Origin: Acidobacteria bacterium RIFCSPLOWO2_12_FULL_68_19
Lineage (GTDB): Bacteria > Acidobacteriota > Vicinamibacteria > Vicinamibacterales > UBA2999
DNA: 64,000 nucleotides
NCBI GenBank assembly: GCA_001767525.1
Contig: MELF01000017.1
Span: forward strand, 137,556-201,555
Reading direction: 5' to 3'
The stretch's first letter is position 1; every line of letters begins with the position of its first letter. A program made the position numbers and the translations under genes. Below the pieces are notes generated by a model. That model did no database searches. It was not told where the DNA came from and saw nothing but the letters and a program-made list of their open reading frames with translations. Positions 41,561 through 50,345 of the stretch are shown piece after piece.

Positions 41561-44515
41561 CTAGAACGCGAACCGGAACCCGAGCTGCACCATCCGCGGC
41601 TGGTACGCCACGTTGGGGTTGAACGACGGCTGCCCATAGTTGCGGTTGCTCTCAAGCACCGTGTACGACCCGTAGTTCTCGTGATCGAACACGTTGAACA
41701 CTTCCAGGAGGCCGTCGATGTTCGTCCGCCCCAGCAGCGCGAACCGCTTCTGCAGGCGCACGTCGACACGGTGGAGGGCCTCTCCCTCGAGGCCGACCCG
41801 CGGCGTCGCGCCGCCACCGGCGCTGGCCGGGCGGGCTCTCAGACCGGAGACAGACGCGCCCAGTCCAGGAGTCGTGCCGCCGGTGCCACCCGTGTTGAGC
41901 GCATCACCGCCGTATGCGGTGGCAAACCGCTGGCCGGACCCGAAGAAGTACAACCCGCTCAACTGGAACCCGTACGCCATCTGCCAGATGCCGTTGAAGA
42001 CCGCGCGGTGCCGCTGGTCGGTCGCGGCCAGGCTGTAGTCTTCGCCGAGCGGCGCCTGCAGCCTGAACGGCACCGGACTCATCACCCCGCTCCAGGGGTT
42101 CGGGACACCGTCGCGGAAGACAGACGCGCTGTACGTCGCCGAGGCCTGCCAGCGGTTGCTCATCCGCTTCGTGAACGAGACCTCCAGGCCGTGGTAGTTG
42201 CTCCAGCCCTCGAAGATGTCCATCGGCACCTGGCCCCACTCCGGATACGGCCGGCGGCTGATGTCGGTGAACGGGTAGTTCAGCCCGGTCGCCTCATTGA
42301 AGCTGAGGTTGATGTTGTAGTTCTGGACCCGATCCTTGCGCCCGCCGTTGTACGAATAGTCCGCCGTCACGCCCATCGTGTCGCCGACCTGCCGCTGCAC
42401 GCCGACCGACGCCTGATACGCGTACGGGTTCTCGGCGTCGGGCGGCGCGATCGTCTGCCCGAGCGCGCGCCGGATGCACCCCGGCCGAAAGTTCACGTTG
42501 CAGAACGCCTGCTCCAGATCCTCCGCCCTCGGCAGCGGGCCGTTCCACGGGTTGACCGCAAAGTCCGCGCGGCCGTCGTAGAGCGCCGACAGCACGCGCT
42601 GCGTGTTCGCGAACCGGATCGGATGCGCCACCTGGTTGATCAGCCACGCGTAGTACTTGCCGAATCCGCCGCGAATCACCGTCCGGTCGTTCAGGCTGTA
42701 GGCGAAGCCGAGGCGCGGCACGATGTTGTCGGTGTCGAGAGGGCGATCGGCCGGCAGGAACGGCGGCACGCCCAGCTCGTTGGCGAACGTGTCGGTCTCG
42801 ACGTCATACCGGACGCCGACGTTCAGCGTCAGCCGCGAGGTCGGGTGCCAGTCGTCCTGGAACCAGACCGCGAAGATGTCCCGCGGACTGTTGATGTTAC
42901 AGGGACCGAACGACGTGCGGTACTCGCGTGAGATCGGCGAGAGCGCCGCGAGATTCCACGTGTTCGGATCGTTCCACACCGGGAACAACTGCTCGATGTT
43001 GGCCGGCACGGGCCCGTTGTCGGCAATCAGGTTGCCCCGCAGGAAATTGCACCAGTCGTGCCACATCTCGTACTTGAGGTACTCGCCCCCCACCCGCATG
43101 TCGTGGCGGCCCCGCAGATCCGCGGAGATCGTCAGGTCGTTGCGCAGCGTGTAGACGTCCTGGCCGATGAACTGCGGGAAGTTCGTCCCGCCGCCGACGT
43201 TGAACCCGCGGAGCGTAATCACGGGCGGGTACTGCCGCTCGTTGGCGACCGGATTCCGCGCATTGGCCAGCCCCGTCGGGGTCGCCCACTTGACGTTCGG
43301 CTCCATCCGCCACCGGTTCGCCGCCCAGCCGACCTTCGTCTCGTTGAACGCCCGGTTGCTCAGCACGCGGGTGAAGGTGCCCTGCAGCGCCTCGGCGTAC
43401 TTGTCGAAGCTGATGGTGTTCGCCGGATGGTTCGTCGCGCCGCCGGTCGTCGTCTGCGTGCCGTCGATCGGCACGTAATCGCGCCAGAGATTGCCGGACA
43501 CGGTGAGGCGCATCGCGCTGGAGATCTGGCCGTCCACGCGCAGGCTCGGCTTGTGCTGCGTGTGCGTGGATGTGAGATCGAGGTTGAAGCTCGGATACGG
43601 TGTGTTGTGCGTCACCGTCGTCGGCTCGCGCTCGTACTCGTAGGCGAAGAAGAAGTGCATCCGGTCGCGGCGGATCGGGCCCCCGGCCGTGGTGCTGATC
43701 TGCTGGTTCGAGTACGGCAGCACCCGGTGCTGGATGAAATCCTCCGCGTTGAGATCGTCGTGCCGGAAGTAGCCCGAGACCGACCCGGACGGCGTGTTCG
43801 TGCCCGACTTGGTGATGACGTTCACCTGCGCCCCCGAGGAGCGCCCCTGCGTCGCGTCGAAGCGGTTCGAGATGAACTGGAACTCCGCGATCGCGTCGCG
43901 GCCGAAGCTCGGCTGCCGGTTGGAGCCGCCGCAGCAGTTGTTGGTCACCTGCATGCCGTCGATGTTGAGCTGCACGGTCCCCAGCCCCGTGGTGACCGGC
44001 AGTCCGCCGGTATCGGCGTGGTTGGCCCGGTTGCCCGGGGCGAGCAGCGTGAGGTCGAGGAAGTTGCGCCCGTTGACCGGCAGCTCCTGCATCTGCCGCG
44101 AATCGATGTTGCCGCCAAGCTGAGACGAGGCGACGTTGACGAGCGGCGCCTCGCCGGTCACGGTCACGGTTTCGGTCACCGTCGAAGGCTTCAACTCCAG
44201 ATTCAGCGTCACCTGCTGCCCGACGAGCACTTCCAGGCCCATCCGGTCGAGCTTGGCAAACCCGGCCAGGTCCGCGGTGATGCGGTAGACGCCGATGCGC
44301 ACCGGTACGCGGAAGGTGCCACGATCGTCCGTGAACGTCTCGAACACGGTGCCTGTGGCATCGTGCACCGCCTGCACGGCGACGCCAGGGAGCACGCCGC
44401 CCGTCGAGTCCCTGACCGTACCGCTAATCACTGCCTCCTGCGCCAGCACGACGCCGGGCAGCGCGAGCATGCCGGCTACCGCTACTATCCGAGCGAATAC
44501 GAGCACTCGTCCCAT
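41561..44515 (-). CDS. TonB-dependent receptor with carboxypeptidase regulatory-like domain (3)
   Basis: 984 aa. Signal peptide (FARIVAVAGMLALPGVVLAQEA), regulatory-like domain (ISGTVRDSTGGVLPGVAV), plug (PVNGRNFLDLTLLAPGNR), barrel ending YQPRMVQLGFRFAF. AAGGAG lies upstream of the ATG at 44515. Close relative of receptors 1 and 2 but distinct across the barrel. Downstream of two 'SGxW' paralogues and upstream of the small cytochrome, all on one strand. Confidence 0.92.
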   Translation of the reverse strand: MGRVLVFARIVAVAGMLALPGVVLAQEAVISGTVRDSTGGVLPGVAVQAVHDATGTVFETFTDDRGTFRVPVRIGVYRITADLAGFAKLDRMGLEVLVGQQVTLNLELKPSTVTETVTVTGEAPLVNVASSQLGGNIDSRQMQELPVNGRNFLDLTLLAPGNRANHADTGGLPVTTGLGTVQLNIDGMQVTNNCCGGSNRQPSFGRDAIAEFQFISNRFDATQGRSSGAQVNVITKSGTNTPSGSVSGYFRHDDLNAEDFIQHRVLPYSNQQISTTAGGPIRRDRMHFFFAYEYEREPTTVTHNTPYPSFNLDLTSTHTQHKPSLRVDGQISSAMRLTVSGNLWRDYVPIDGTQTTTGGATNHPANTISFDKYAEALQGTFTRVLSNRAFNETKVGWAANRWRMEPNVKWATPTGLANARNPVANERQYPPVITLRGFNVGGGTNFPQFIGQDVYTLRNDLTISADLRGRHDMRVGGEYLKYEMWHDWCNFLRGNLIADNGPVPANIEQLFPVWNDPNTWNLAALSPISREYRTSFGPCNINSPRDIFAVWFQDDWHPTSRLTLNVGVRYDVETDTFANELGVPPFLPADRPLDTDNIVPRLGFAYSLNDRTVIRGGFGKYYAWLINQVAHPIRFANTQRVLSALYDGRADFAVNPWNGPLPRAEDLEQAFCNVNFRPGCIRRALGQTIAPPDAENPYAYQASVGVQRQVGDTMGVTADYSYNGGRKDRVQNYNINLSFNEATGLNYPFTDISRRPYPEWGQVPMDIFEGWSNYHGLEVSFTKRMSNRWQASATYSASVFRDGVPNPWSGVMSPVPFRLQAPLGEDYSLAATDQRHRAVFNGIWQMAYGFQLSGLYFFGSGQRFATAYGGDALNTGGTGGTTPGLGASVSGLRARPASAGGGATPRVGLEGEALHRVDVRLQKRFALLGRTNIDGLLEVFNVFDHENYGSYTVLESNRNYGQPSFNPNVAYQPRMVQLGFRFAF

Positions 44516-44585
44516 GGGCCCTTACTCCTTATGTTGAAAAGGATTGAGACCGGAACCGACACCAACCGGACTACGGGTGACCCAC

Positions 44586-45458
44586 CTACTTTCCGTTCTC
44601 GCTTCTGTCGAAGGGAATGCCGAAGGCCACGTGCGCGGTCTTGTTCCCTTCGCAAATCGCGCTTTCCCACTGCTCTTCAGGCTTGTTGCGCCCGAGACGC
44701 ACGTAGAGCTTCCAGGGCTTCGTGAACACCTTCGGATCGTCGATCGTCGCCACGTAATCGATCCGATCCTTGTTGACGAACGTCCACCGTTCCGTCACCC
44801 GCATCGCGTCGCTGTGGAAGCTGCCGACGATGTCGAACCACGTCCTGTCGTTGTGGTTGGTGACATCGACCACCAGGGTGTTGCCTTCCCACCGGCCGCG
44901 GGAGTCTCCCATCCACAGCTTCAGCGAGTCGCCGATATGAGGCCGTCCGTCGAGGTAGATCACGCGGTAGTGATGAGAGTACTCGTGCACCATCACGATG
45001 TAGGTCGGGAACTGCAGGATGCGCATGTTCTGCTGATAGATGATGCGGGGAACGCCTTCCAGGAAGCACCGGGAGACCGGATCGAGCAATTCCGGCCGCG
45101 ATGGCTTCCGGTGCTGCGCGTAATGGAACGCCGCCTGCTTGGCTGCCCATGGCTGATAGGGAATCACGCCGTCTGGTGGATCGATGATCGGCCTGCCCAG
45201 TTGCGGCGCCTGGCCGCCGATCGTCACGTGTTCTGCCCGATCCTGGAGGCCAGCCTGGATACTGTAGGTCGTGATGTCGCTTCTCTGCCCCCAGTTGCCC
45301 TGGATGTCAGGCTGCCCATCCGCCGTCCGCGGCGCATCCCACTGGGTCTCAGCCGCCGGCAGCAGTTGGCCCGCCTCCTGGCCCGCCGCGTAGGGCGGCG
45401 CCGACAGCGCAGCAGCGCTAGCAGCCGCAAGCATCACCCCGAAGGCTCGATTCCTCAC
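44586..45458 (-). CDS. Secreted 'DGxPDxxGNW' family protein (paralogue B)
   Basis: 290 aa; GTG 45458 chosen because GGAGG lies seven bases upstream (a GTG two codons earlier would be too close). Signal peptide to YAAGQEA. ADGQPDIQGNWGQRSD, GVPRIIYQQNMRILQFP, then the core MGDSRGRWEGNTLVVDVTNHNDRTWFD, GSFHSDAMRVTERW and ATIDDPKVFTKPWKLYVRL. Same family as the proteins at 31499 and 45570. Function unknown; conserved Trp, Asp and His residues in the core could form a binding site. Upstream of receptor 3 in the same operon. Confidence 0.8.
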   Translation of the reverse strand: MRNRAFGVMLAAASAAALSAPPYAAGQEAGQLLPAAETQWDAPRTADGQPDIQGNWGQRSDITTYSIQAGLQDRAEHVTIGGQAPQLGRPIIDPPDGVIPYQPWAAKQAAFHYAQHRKPSRPELLDPVSRCFLEGVPRIIYQQNMRILQFPTYIVMVHEYSHHYRVIYLDGRPHIGDSLKLWMGDSRGRWEGNTLVVDVTNHNDRTWFDIVGSFHSDAMRVTERWTFVNKDRIDYVATIDDPKVFTKPWKLYVRLGRNKPEEQWESAICEGNKTAHVAFGIPFDRSENGK

Positions 45459-45569
45459 GCGCACCCCTCCTTCGACTTCCGCCAGGTTCCCGGTGCTGTC
45501 CGATGGCTTCTCCGCTCCGTGTCTACCGCCGACGGTCCCGCAGTCCGTCCGGTGCTCGTTCCCCCGCCT

Positions 45570-46385
45570 CTACCTGGGCGCGATCCGATCGCCCGGCCGT
45601 GTGCCCACCGCCACGCCGTCAAACGCATAACACTCGTGCTCCAGCAACTGGAAGTTCGGCTCCTTGTGCCGATAGAGGAGCATGCTCATCTTCCAGGGGC
45701 GCGTGAAGACTTTCGGATCCTCGACCGTCACCTCGTACCGGATCGTGTCCTCGTCGGCAAATGTATAGCGCTCCGTCAGCTGCATCTGCTCGCTGTGAAA
45801 ATTCCCGGCGCGATCGAACCACGTGCTGTCGTTGAAATGCCGCACGCTGACGACGAGCGTGTCGCCGTCCCATCGCCCGCGCGAGTCGCCCATCCACCAG
45901 TCGATCGGCCCCTCGGGGTGCCCGCTGCCGTCCACGAAGATGTGGCGGACCGTATGCACGTACTCGTAGAGGATCGCGATGTAGTTCGGTGTCTGGACGA
46001 CCTGGAACGGAAACGGCATGTAGGTGATACGCGGCACGCCGGGCAGGTAGCAATTGACTTCGGGATCGAGCGTCCGTCGATTCTTGTAGTTCTCTTCTTT
46101 CTGCTTACGGGCCCACGGCTGGTACGGAATCTCGTTGCCTTCGACCACGCCTCGACTTGCGGGAATCCCGAGCCACGGCGCGCTGTGGGGACCCGGCTCC
46201 GCGTTCTGATCCTGGAGGTTCCAGGCGGCGCCGTTCATCACCTGCCAGATCCCGGAGAAGTCGGGATGGCCGTCCTTGCCCCTGGGAACAGCCTGTCCAC
46301 CCGCGCCCTGGCCCGCCACGGGCACTCCCAGCAACGCGACGACCGCCGTCACTCCCACCGCCCAGCGCGTGAGCCGACCGTTCAT
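45570..46385 (-). CDS. Secreted 'DGxPDxSGIW' family protein (paralogue C)
   Basis: 271 aa, ATG 46385 with CGGAGG upstream. Signal peptide MNGRLTRWAVGVTAVVALLG. GKDGHPDFSGIWQVMNG and GVPRITYMPFPFQVVQTP, with core GDSRGRWDGDTLVVSVRHFN DSTWFDRAGNFHSEQMQLTERYT and VEDPKVFTRPWKM. Closest to paralogue B. Starts the minus-strand exported block. Confidence 0.8.
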   Translation of the reverse strand: MNGRLTRWAVGVTAVVALLGVPVAGQGAGGQAVPRGKDGHPDFSGIWQVMNGAAWNLQDQNAEPGPHSAPWLGIPASRGVVEGNEIPYQPWARKQKEENYKNRRTLDPEVNCYLPGVPRITYMPFPFQVVQTPNYIAILYEYVHTVRHIFVDGSGHPEGPIDWWMGDSRGRWDGDTLVVSVRHFNDSTWFDRAGNFHSEQMQLTERYTFADEDTIRYEVTVEDPKVFTRPWKMSMLLYRHKEPNFQLLEHECYAFDGVAVGTRPGDRIAPR

Positions 46386-46489
46386 CACCCCTCCGAGGGC
46401 AGCCCCAACCGCACGACAGGGACCGGCCCTAAACTGGTTAGCTGGGCGATCTTAGGGGTGATGCGGCGTCAGAGGCAAGAGGGGATTTT

Positions 46490-47407
46490 TCAAGCCGCCT
46501 CGCGGGCCGCACGGAATTCCTCGAGCAGCCGGGCCACGTTGCCGGCGACCGAATGCAGCGTCGGACCCCAGCCGAGTTCCCGTGCGCGCGGACTCCGCAC
46601 AATCTGATTGAGCGCGAGCGCATCGGCATACGGGCCCATCTTCGCGCGCGCCTCCTCGAGCGGCACGTGACGCACGTCCGGGCGCATCTTTGCGTGCCGG
46701 GCCACGGCATCGACGATGTCCCCGACGCGTTCGTCGGCCTCGTCGTTGGCGTGAAAGATGCCGGACGCCTGCGGCTGGGTGGCCACGCGCACGTACAAAT
46801 CGGCCAGGTCTCGTTCGTACACGCACGCCCACCGGTTCCTGCCGTCGCCGATGACGCGTACGAGGCCGTTGGCCGCGTCCTTCAGCACGTCGCCGATGAT
46901 GCCGCGCGCGCCGCCGTAAACGATCCCCGGCCGGATGACCGCCGTGCGGAGCAAACGGCCACGGCCGGCATCGAGCACGAGCTGTTCGTGGCCGGGTCGC
47001 CAGGCGACGAGCGGCGTCGGCCGGGCCTCAGCGCTCTCGTTGGCCGCCCCGACCGTGTTGCCCAGCACCCAGACACCCGAGGTGTACAGGAAGCTCACCG
47101 TCTGTCCTCGCGCGGCGTGACGGATGGCCGCGCCGAGCAGGGCGTCAATCGCCTGCCGATCCACCTCTGGCCCGCGCTTGGACTGCTCGAACGCGGCGTG
47201 CACGATGCAGTCGCACTGCTCCGCAGCCGAGCCGTACGACCGCGGCTCCACGAGATCGCCGACGACCGGGTGCACGCCGCGCAGCGTCATGCGTTCCGCT
47301 TTCTCCGGATCGCGCACGAGCGCGGTCACGGAGTGCCCACTCCGCAGCAGAGCATCACGCACCGCCGACCCAATGTACCCGGTCGCTCCTGTCAGGAAGA
47401 CGCGCAT
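46490..47407 (-). CDS. NAD-dependent epimerase/dehydratase-like (extended SDR) protein
   Basis: 305 aa from ATG 47407. Rossmann motif RVFLTGATGYIGSAVRDALLRSGH, then YTSGVWVLGNT and VIRPGIVYGG. It belongs to the atypical extended SDR group whose YxxxK is replaced, so catalysis on sugar nucleotides is doubtful. Substrate unknown. Divergent from the ligase fusion gene (71-bp gap). A promoter is visible (TTGGCG, 16 bases, TACAAT at 47420-47447). Confidence 0.78.
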   Translation of the reverse strand: MRVFLTGATGYIGSAVRDALLRSGHSVTALVRDPEKAERMTLRGVHPVVGDLVEPRSYGSAAEQCDCIVHAAFEQSKRGPEVDRQAIDALLGAAIRHAARGQTVSFLYTSGVWVLGNTVGAANESAEARPTPLVAWRPGHEQLVLDAGRGRLLRTAVIRPGIVYGGARGIIGDVLKDAANGLVRVIGDGRNRWACVYERDLADLYVRVATQPQASGIFHANDEADERVGDIVDAVARHAKMRPDVRHVPLEEARAKMGPYADALALNQIVRSPRARELGWGPTLHSVAGNVARLLEEFRAAREAA

Positions 47408-47419
47408 CGAGAAGCCCAC

Positions 47420-47447
47420 ATTGTAGTCGGTCTTGCGCCTGCGCCAA
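47420..47447 (-). promoter_or_regulatory. Promoter of the SDR gene
   Basis: On the minus strand TTGGCG, 16 bases, TACAAT, twelve bases before the ATG at 47407. Confidence 0.4.
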
Positions 47448-47477
47448 GCACGAACACCGAAAGGACGAATCGGTGAA

Positions 47478-50054
47478 ATGCCCAAGGTCGAAAAGACGCA
47501 GCATAATGCAGTGGTGCGCCGCGACACGCTGATTGACTTCTTCCACGACCTGTCTCGTCTGCGCGGCGAGTTCCTCGTCTACGACGACGGGTACCGGCAA
47601 AGGAGGTACAGCTACGACGACGTCGCGCGCGCGGCGCGCGGCGTGGCCGCCAAGCTCGCCGCGTCGGGTCTGGGAAAGGGCGACAAGGTCGTCTTCTGGG
47701 GCGAGAACCGGCCGGAATGGATCGCGTGCTTCTGGGGTTGCCTGATCGCCGGCATCATCGTCGTACCGATCGACTATCGATCGTCGTCCGAGTTCGTCGC
47801 GCGCGTACGCCGGCTCGTGCGGGCGCGACTCCTCATCGTCGGCGACGACGTGCGCGCGATCGCGGCGGGGGTCGATCTCGGCGGCGCCGATGTCTGGCGC
47901 TTCACCGACCTCGACTGGTCCCTGGACGCGCCGATGCCGTCGGTGGCGCTCACGCGCGACGACATCATCGAGATCATCTTCACCTCGGGCGCCACCGCCG
48001 AGCCGAAGGGTGTGGTCATCCGCCACCGGAACGTGCTGGCGAACATCGTTCCAGTCGAGAGGGAAGTCCTTAAGTATCAGAAATTTACGTGGCCCGTTCG
48101 ACCCATTCGCTTCCTCGACCTGCTCCCCCTCAGCCACATGTTCGGCCAGGCGATGGCGACGAGCATTCCGCCGATGGTGCGCGGGACCGTCGTCTTCACG
48201 CGCAGCTTCAATCCGCACGACATCGTGGAGCTCGTCCGCGCCAGGCGCGTCTCCGTGCTGGTGTGCGTGCCGAAGATTCTCGATGTGTTGCGCGAGCACG
48301 TCATCCATGTCGTGCCGGAGTCGGCGCAGGCGCCGCCATCGGGCATCTCGATACCGGGACGATGGTGGAAGTACCGCCGCGTGCATTCCGCCTTCGGCCT
48401 GAAGTTCTGGGCGTTCGTCGTCGGCGCCGCACCGCTGCCCGCCGGCGTCGAGCAGTTCTGGCGGCGCATGGGCTTTGCCGTCATCCAGGGGTACGGGCTC
48501 ACCGAAACCGCGCCAATCGTCACGCTCAATCACCCGTTCAAGTCGAAAGGGGGCGGGTCGGTGGGAACGCCGATTGCCGGCGTGGACGTGCGCATTGCAG
48601 AGGACGGAGAGATCCTCGTGCGCGGGGAGAACGTCACCTCCGGCTACTACGTTCCGGAGGACGGACGCGAAAGCGGACGCGCGGCACCGGTCGAGGGCGT
48701 AATCGACGCGGAGGGATGGCTCCATACCGGCGACATCGGCGAGCGCGACGGGGAAGGGCGGCTGTTCATCAAGGGCCGCAAGAAAGAGATGATCGTCACG
48801 CCGGAGGGGCTGAACGTCTTCCCCGAGGACGTTGAACGGGTGCTGAACGAGCTGTCGCTGGTGCGCGACTCAGCCGTCGTTGGCGTGACCGACCGCGGAC
48901 AGGAGCGGGTGCACGCGGTGCTGGTGGTGGAGCCCGGCGCCGATGCGAGCGTGATTGTGCGCGAGGCGAACGCGCGGCTCCTGGACCATCAGCGGATCCG
49001 GGGTGCGTCGGTCTGGCCCGGCGCCGAGCTGCCGCGCACCGAAGGGACGCGCAAGCTCAGACGGGCGGCGATTCGTGAGTGGGTCGCCTCGGGCGCCAGG
49101 CCGATCGAAGCGTCGGGCGACACCGTCGAGGCGCTCGTCGCCAGGTTCGCCCGCGGCCGCGACGTGAGCGGCGCTACCACGCTGGAGGAACTGGGCCTGA
49201 GCTCGCTCGAGCGCGTCGAGCTCATGGTTGCGCTCGAGGACAGGTTTCAGACGCGCGTCGACGAGGCGCGCGTCACCGAAACGGCGAACGTCGACGATCT
49301 GAAACGCCTGGTGCAGCAGGGGCCGGCGGCCGAGGACACGCAGGAGGCGGTCGAGTTCCCGGCGTGGAATCGCGCATGGCCGGTGCGCGTCATCCGCCGG
49401 CTGTCGCTGGCCACATGGATCGTGCCGCTCACCCGCCTCTTTGCGCACCTGCGCGTGGAGGGACTCGAACACCTGCGGCAGTTGCAGGGGCCCGTCATCT
49501 TCGCCTCGAACCATCAGAGCCACATGGACGTGCCGGTCATCTTCGCCGCCTTGCCCGGCCGGTGGCGCGGCCGGGTCGCGCCGGCGATGCTGAAGGAATT
49601 CTTCACGGCCCATTTCCATCCCTCCGCACACAGCTGGCGTCAGTGGCTCACGAACTCGCTGAACTACTACCTGGCGTGCTGCTACTTCAATACGTTTCCG
49701 ATTCCGCAGCGCGAGGTCGGTACGCGCCATACGCTCCGCTACATGGGCGAGCTGGTGGGCAGCGGCGCGTCGATCCTGATCTTTCCAGAGGGCGTGCGGT
49801 CCGAAACGGGCACCATCAGGCCGTTCCGCGGCGGCATCGGCATGATGGCGTCGCGGCTCGACGTTCCGGTCGTGCCGATCCGGATCGACGGCGTCGATCG
49901 GGTGCTCCACCCGAACTGGAGGATGGCGCGACCCGGCCGTGTGCGCGTTGCCTTCGGCGCGCCGCTGCGCCTTGGAGGCGACGACTACGCGGATTTGGCG
50001 CGGCAAGTGGAGGAACGGGTGCGATTGCTCGCGCCAAACGACACGATTCGTTGA
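47478..50054 (+). CDS. Fusion: AMP-dependent ligase, acyl carrier domain and PlsC acyltransferase
   Basis: 858 aa. Residues ~1-540: adenylate-forming ligase (IFTSGATAEPKGVVIRH ~167, GYGLTETAP, GWLHTGDIG, KGRKKEMIVTPEG). Residues ~550-625: carrier protein with phosphopantetheine site TTLEELGLSSLERVELMV (Ser ~574). Residues ~660-850: PlsC acyltransferase (NHQSHMD ~677, IFPEGVRSETG ~769). Suggests activation of a fatty acid, loading on the internal ACP and transfer to lysophospholipid, like a single-chain version of E. coli Aas but with an added carrier domain and reversed order. ATG 47478; AAAGGA upstream. Final step or exact lipid not known. Confidence 0.9.
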   Translation: MPKVEKTQHNAVVRRDTLIDFFHDLSRLRGEFLVYDDGYRQRRYSYDDVARAARGVAAKLAASGLGKGDKVVFWGENRPEWIACFWGCLIAGIIVVPIDYRSSSEFVARVRRLVRARLLIVGDDVRAIAAGVDLGGADVWRFTDLDWSLDAPMPSVALTRDDIIEIIFTSGATAEPKGVVIRHRNVLANIVPVEREVLKYQKFTWPVRPIRFLDLLPLSHMFGQAMATSIPPMVRGTVVFTRSFNPHDIVELVRARRVSVLVCVPKILDVLREHVIHVVPESAQAPPSGISIPGRWWKYRRVHSAFGLKFWAFVVGAAPLPAGVEQFWRRMGFAVIQGYGLTETAPIVTLNHPFKSKGGGSVGTPIAGVDVRIAEDGEILVRGENVTSGYYVPEDGRESGRAAPVEGVIDAEGWLHTGDIGERDGEGRLFIKGRKKEMIVTPEGLNVFPEDVERVLNELSLVRDSAVVGVTDRGQERVHAVLVVEPGADASVIVREANARLLDHQRIRGASVWPGAELPRTEGTRKLRRAAIREWVASGARPIEASGDTVEALVARFARGRDVSGATTLEELGLSSLERVELMVALEDRFQTRVDEARVTETANVDDLKRLVQQGPAAEDTQEAVEFPAWNRAWPVRVIRRLSLATWIVPLTRLFAHLRVEGLEHLRQLQGPVIFASNHQSHMDVPVIFAALPGRWRGRVAPAMLKEFFTAHFHPSAHSWRQWLTNSLNYYLACCYFNTFPIPQREVGTRHTLRYMGELVGSGASILIFPEGVRSETGTIRPFRGGIGMMASRLDVPVVPIRIDGVDRVLHPNWRMARPGRVRVAFGAPLRLGGDDYADLARQVEERVRLLAPNDTIR

Positions 50055-50116
50055 CGTTGCGCACCGAATGTCCCTGTGGCACACTGATTGCTACGGTTGT
50101 GTGAAAGGACGAGCTA

Positions 50117-50335
50117 TTGAGCAAAGACGATCTGATCGACATGCAGGGCACAGTTGTCGCCGTTCATTCCGGCGGCCTGTACCGCGTTCAGTGCGATGCG
50201 GGCCACGAAGTCCTGGCGCAGTTGAGCGGCCGGATGCGCCGGTTCCGCATCAAAGTCGTGCCGGGCGATCGCGTGACCGTCGGCGTTTCCCCCTACGATC
50301 CGGTCCGCGGCATCATCACCTTCCGCGCACGATAA
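50117..50335 (+). CDS. infA: Translation initiation factor IF-1
   Basis: 72 aa, complete S1/OB fold, GTVVAVHSGGLYRVQCDAGHEVLAQLSGRMRRFRIKVVPGDRV. Starts at TTG 50117 with AAAGGA upstream; no ATG is available. Normal IF-1 size. Binds the 30S A site during initiation. Not in a ribosomal-protein operon here, but 10 bases before a DEAD-box helicase gene, a cold-shock or RNA-metabolism type pairing. Confidence 0.92.
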   Translation: MSKDDLIDMQGTVVAVHSGGLYRVQCDAGHEVLAQLSGRMRRFRIKVVPGDRVTVGVSPYDPVRGIITFRAR

Positions 50336-50345
50336 GCAGTGAATC

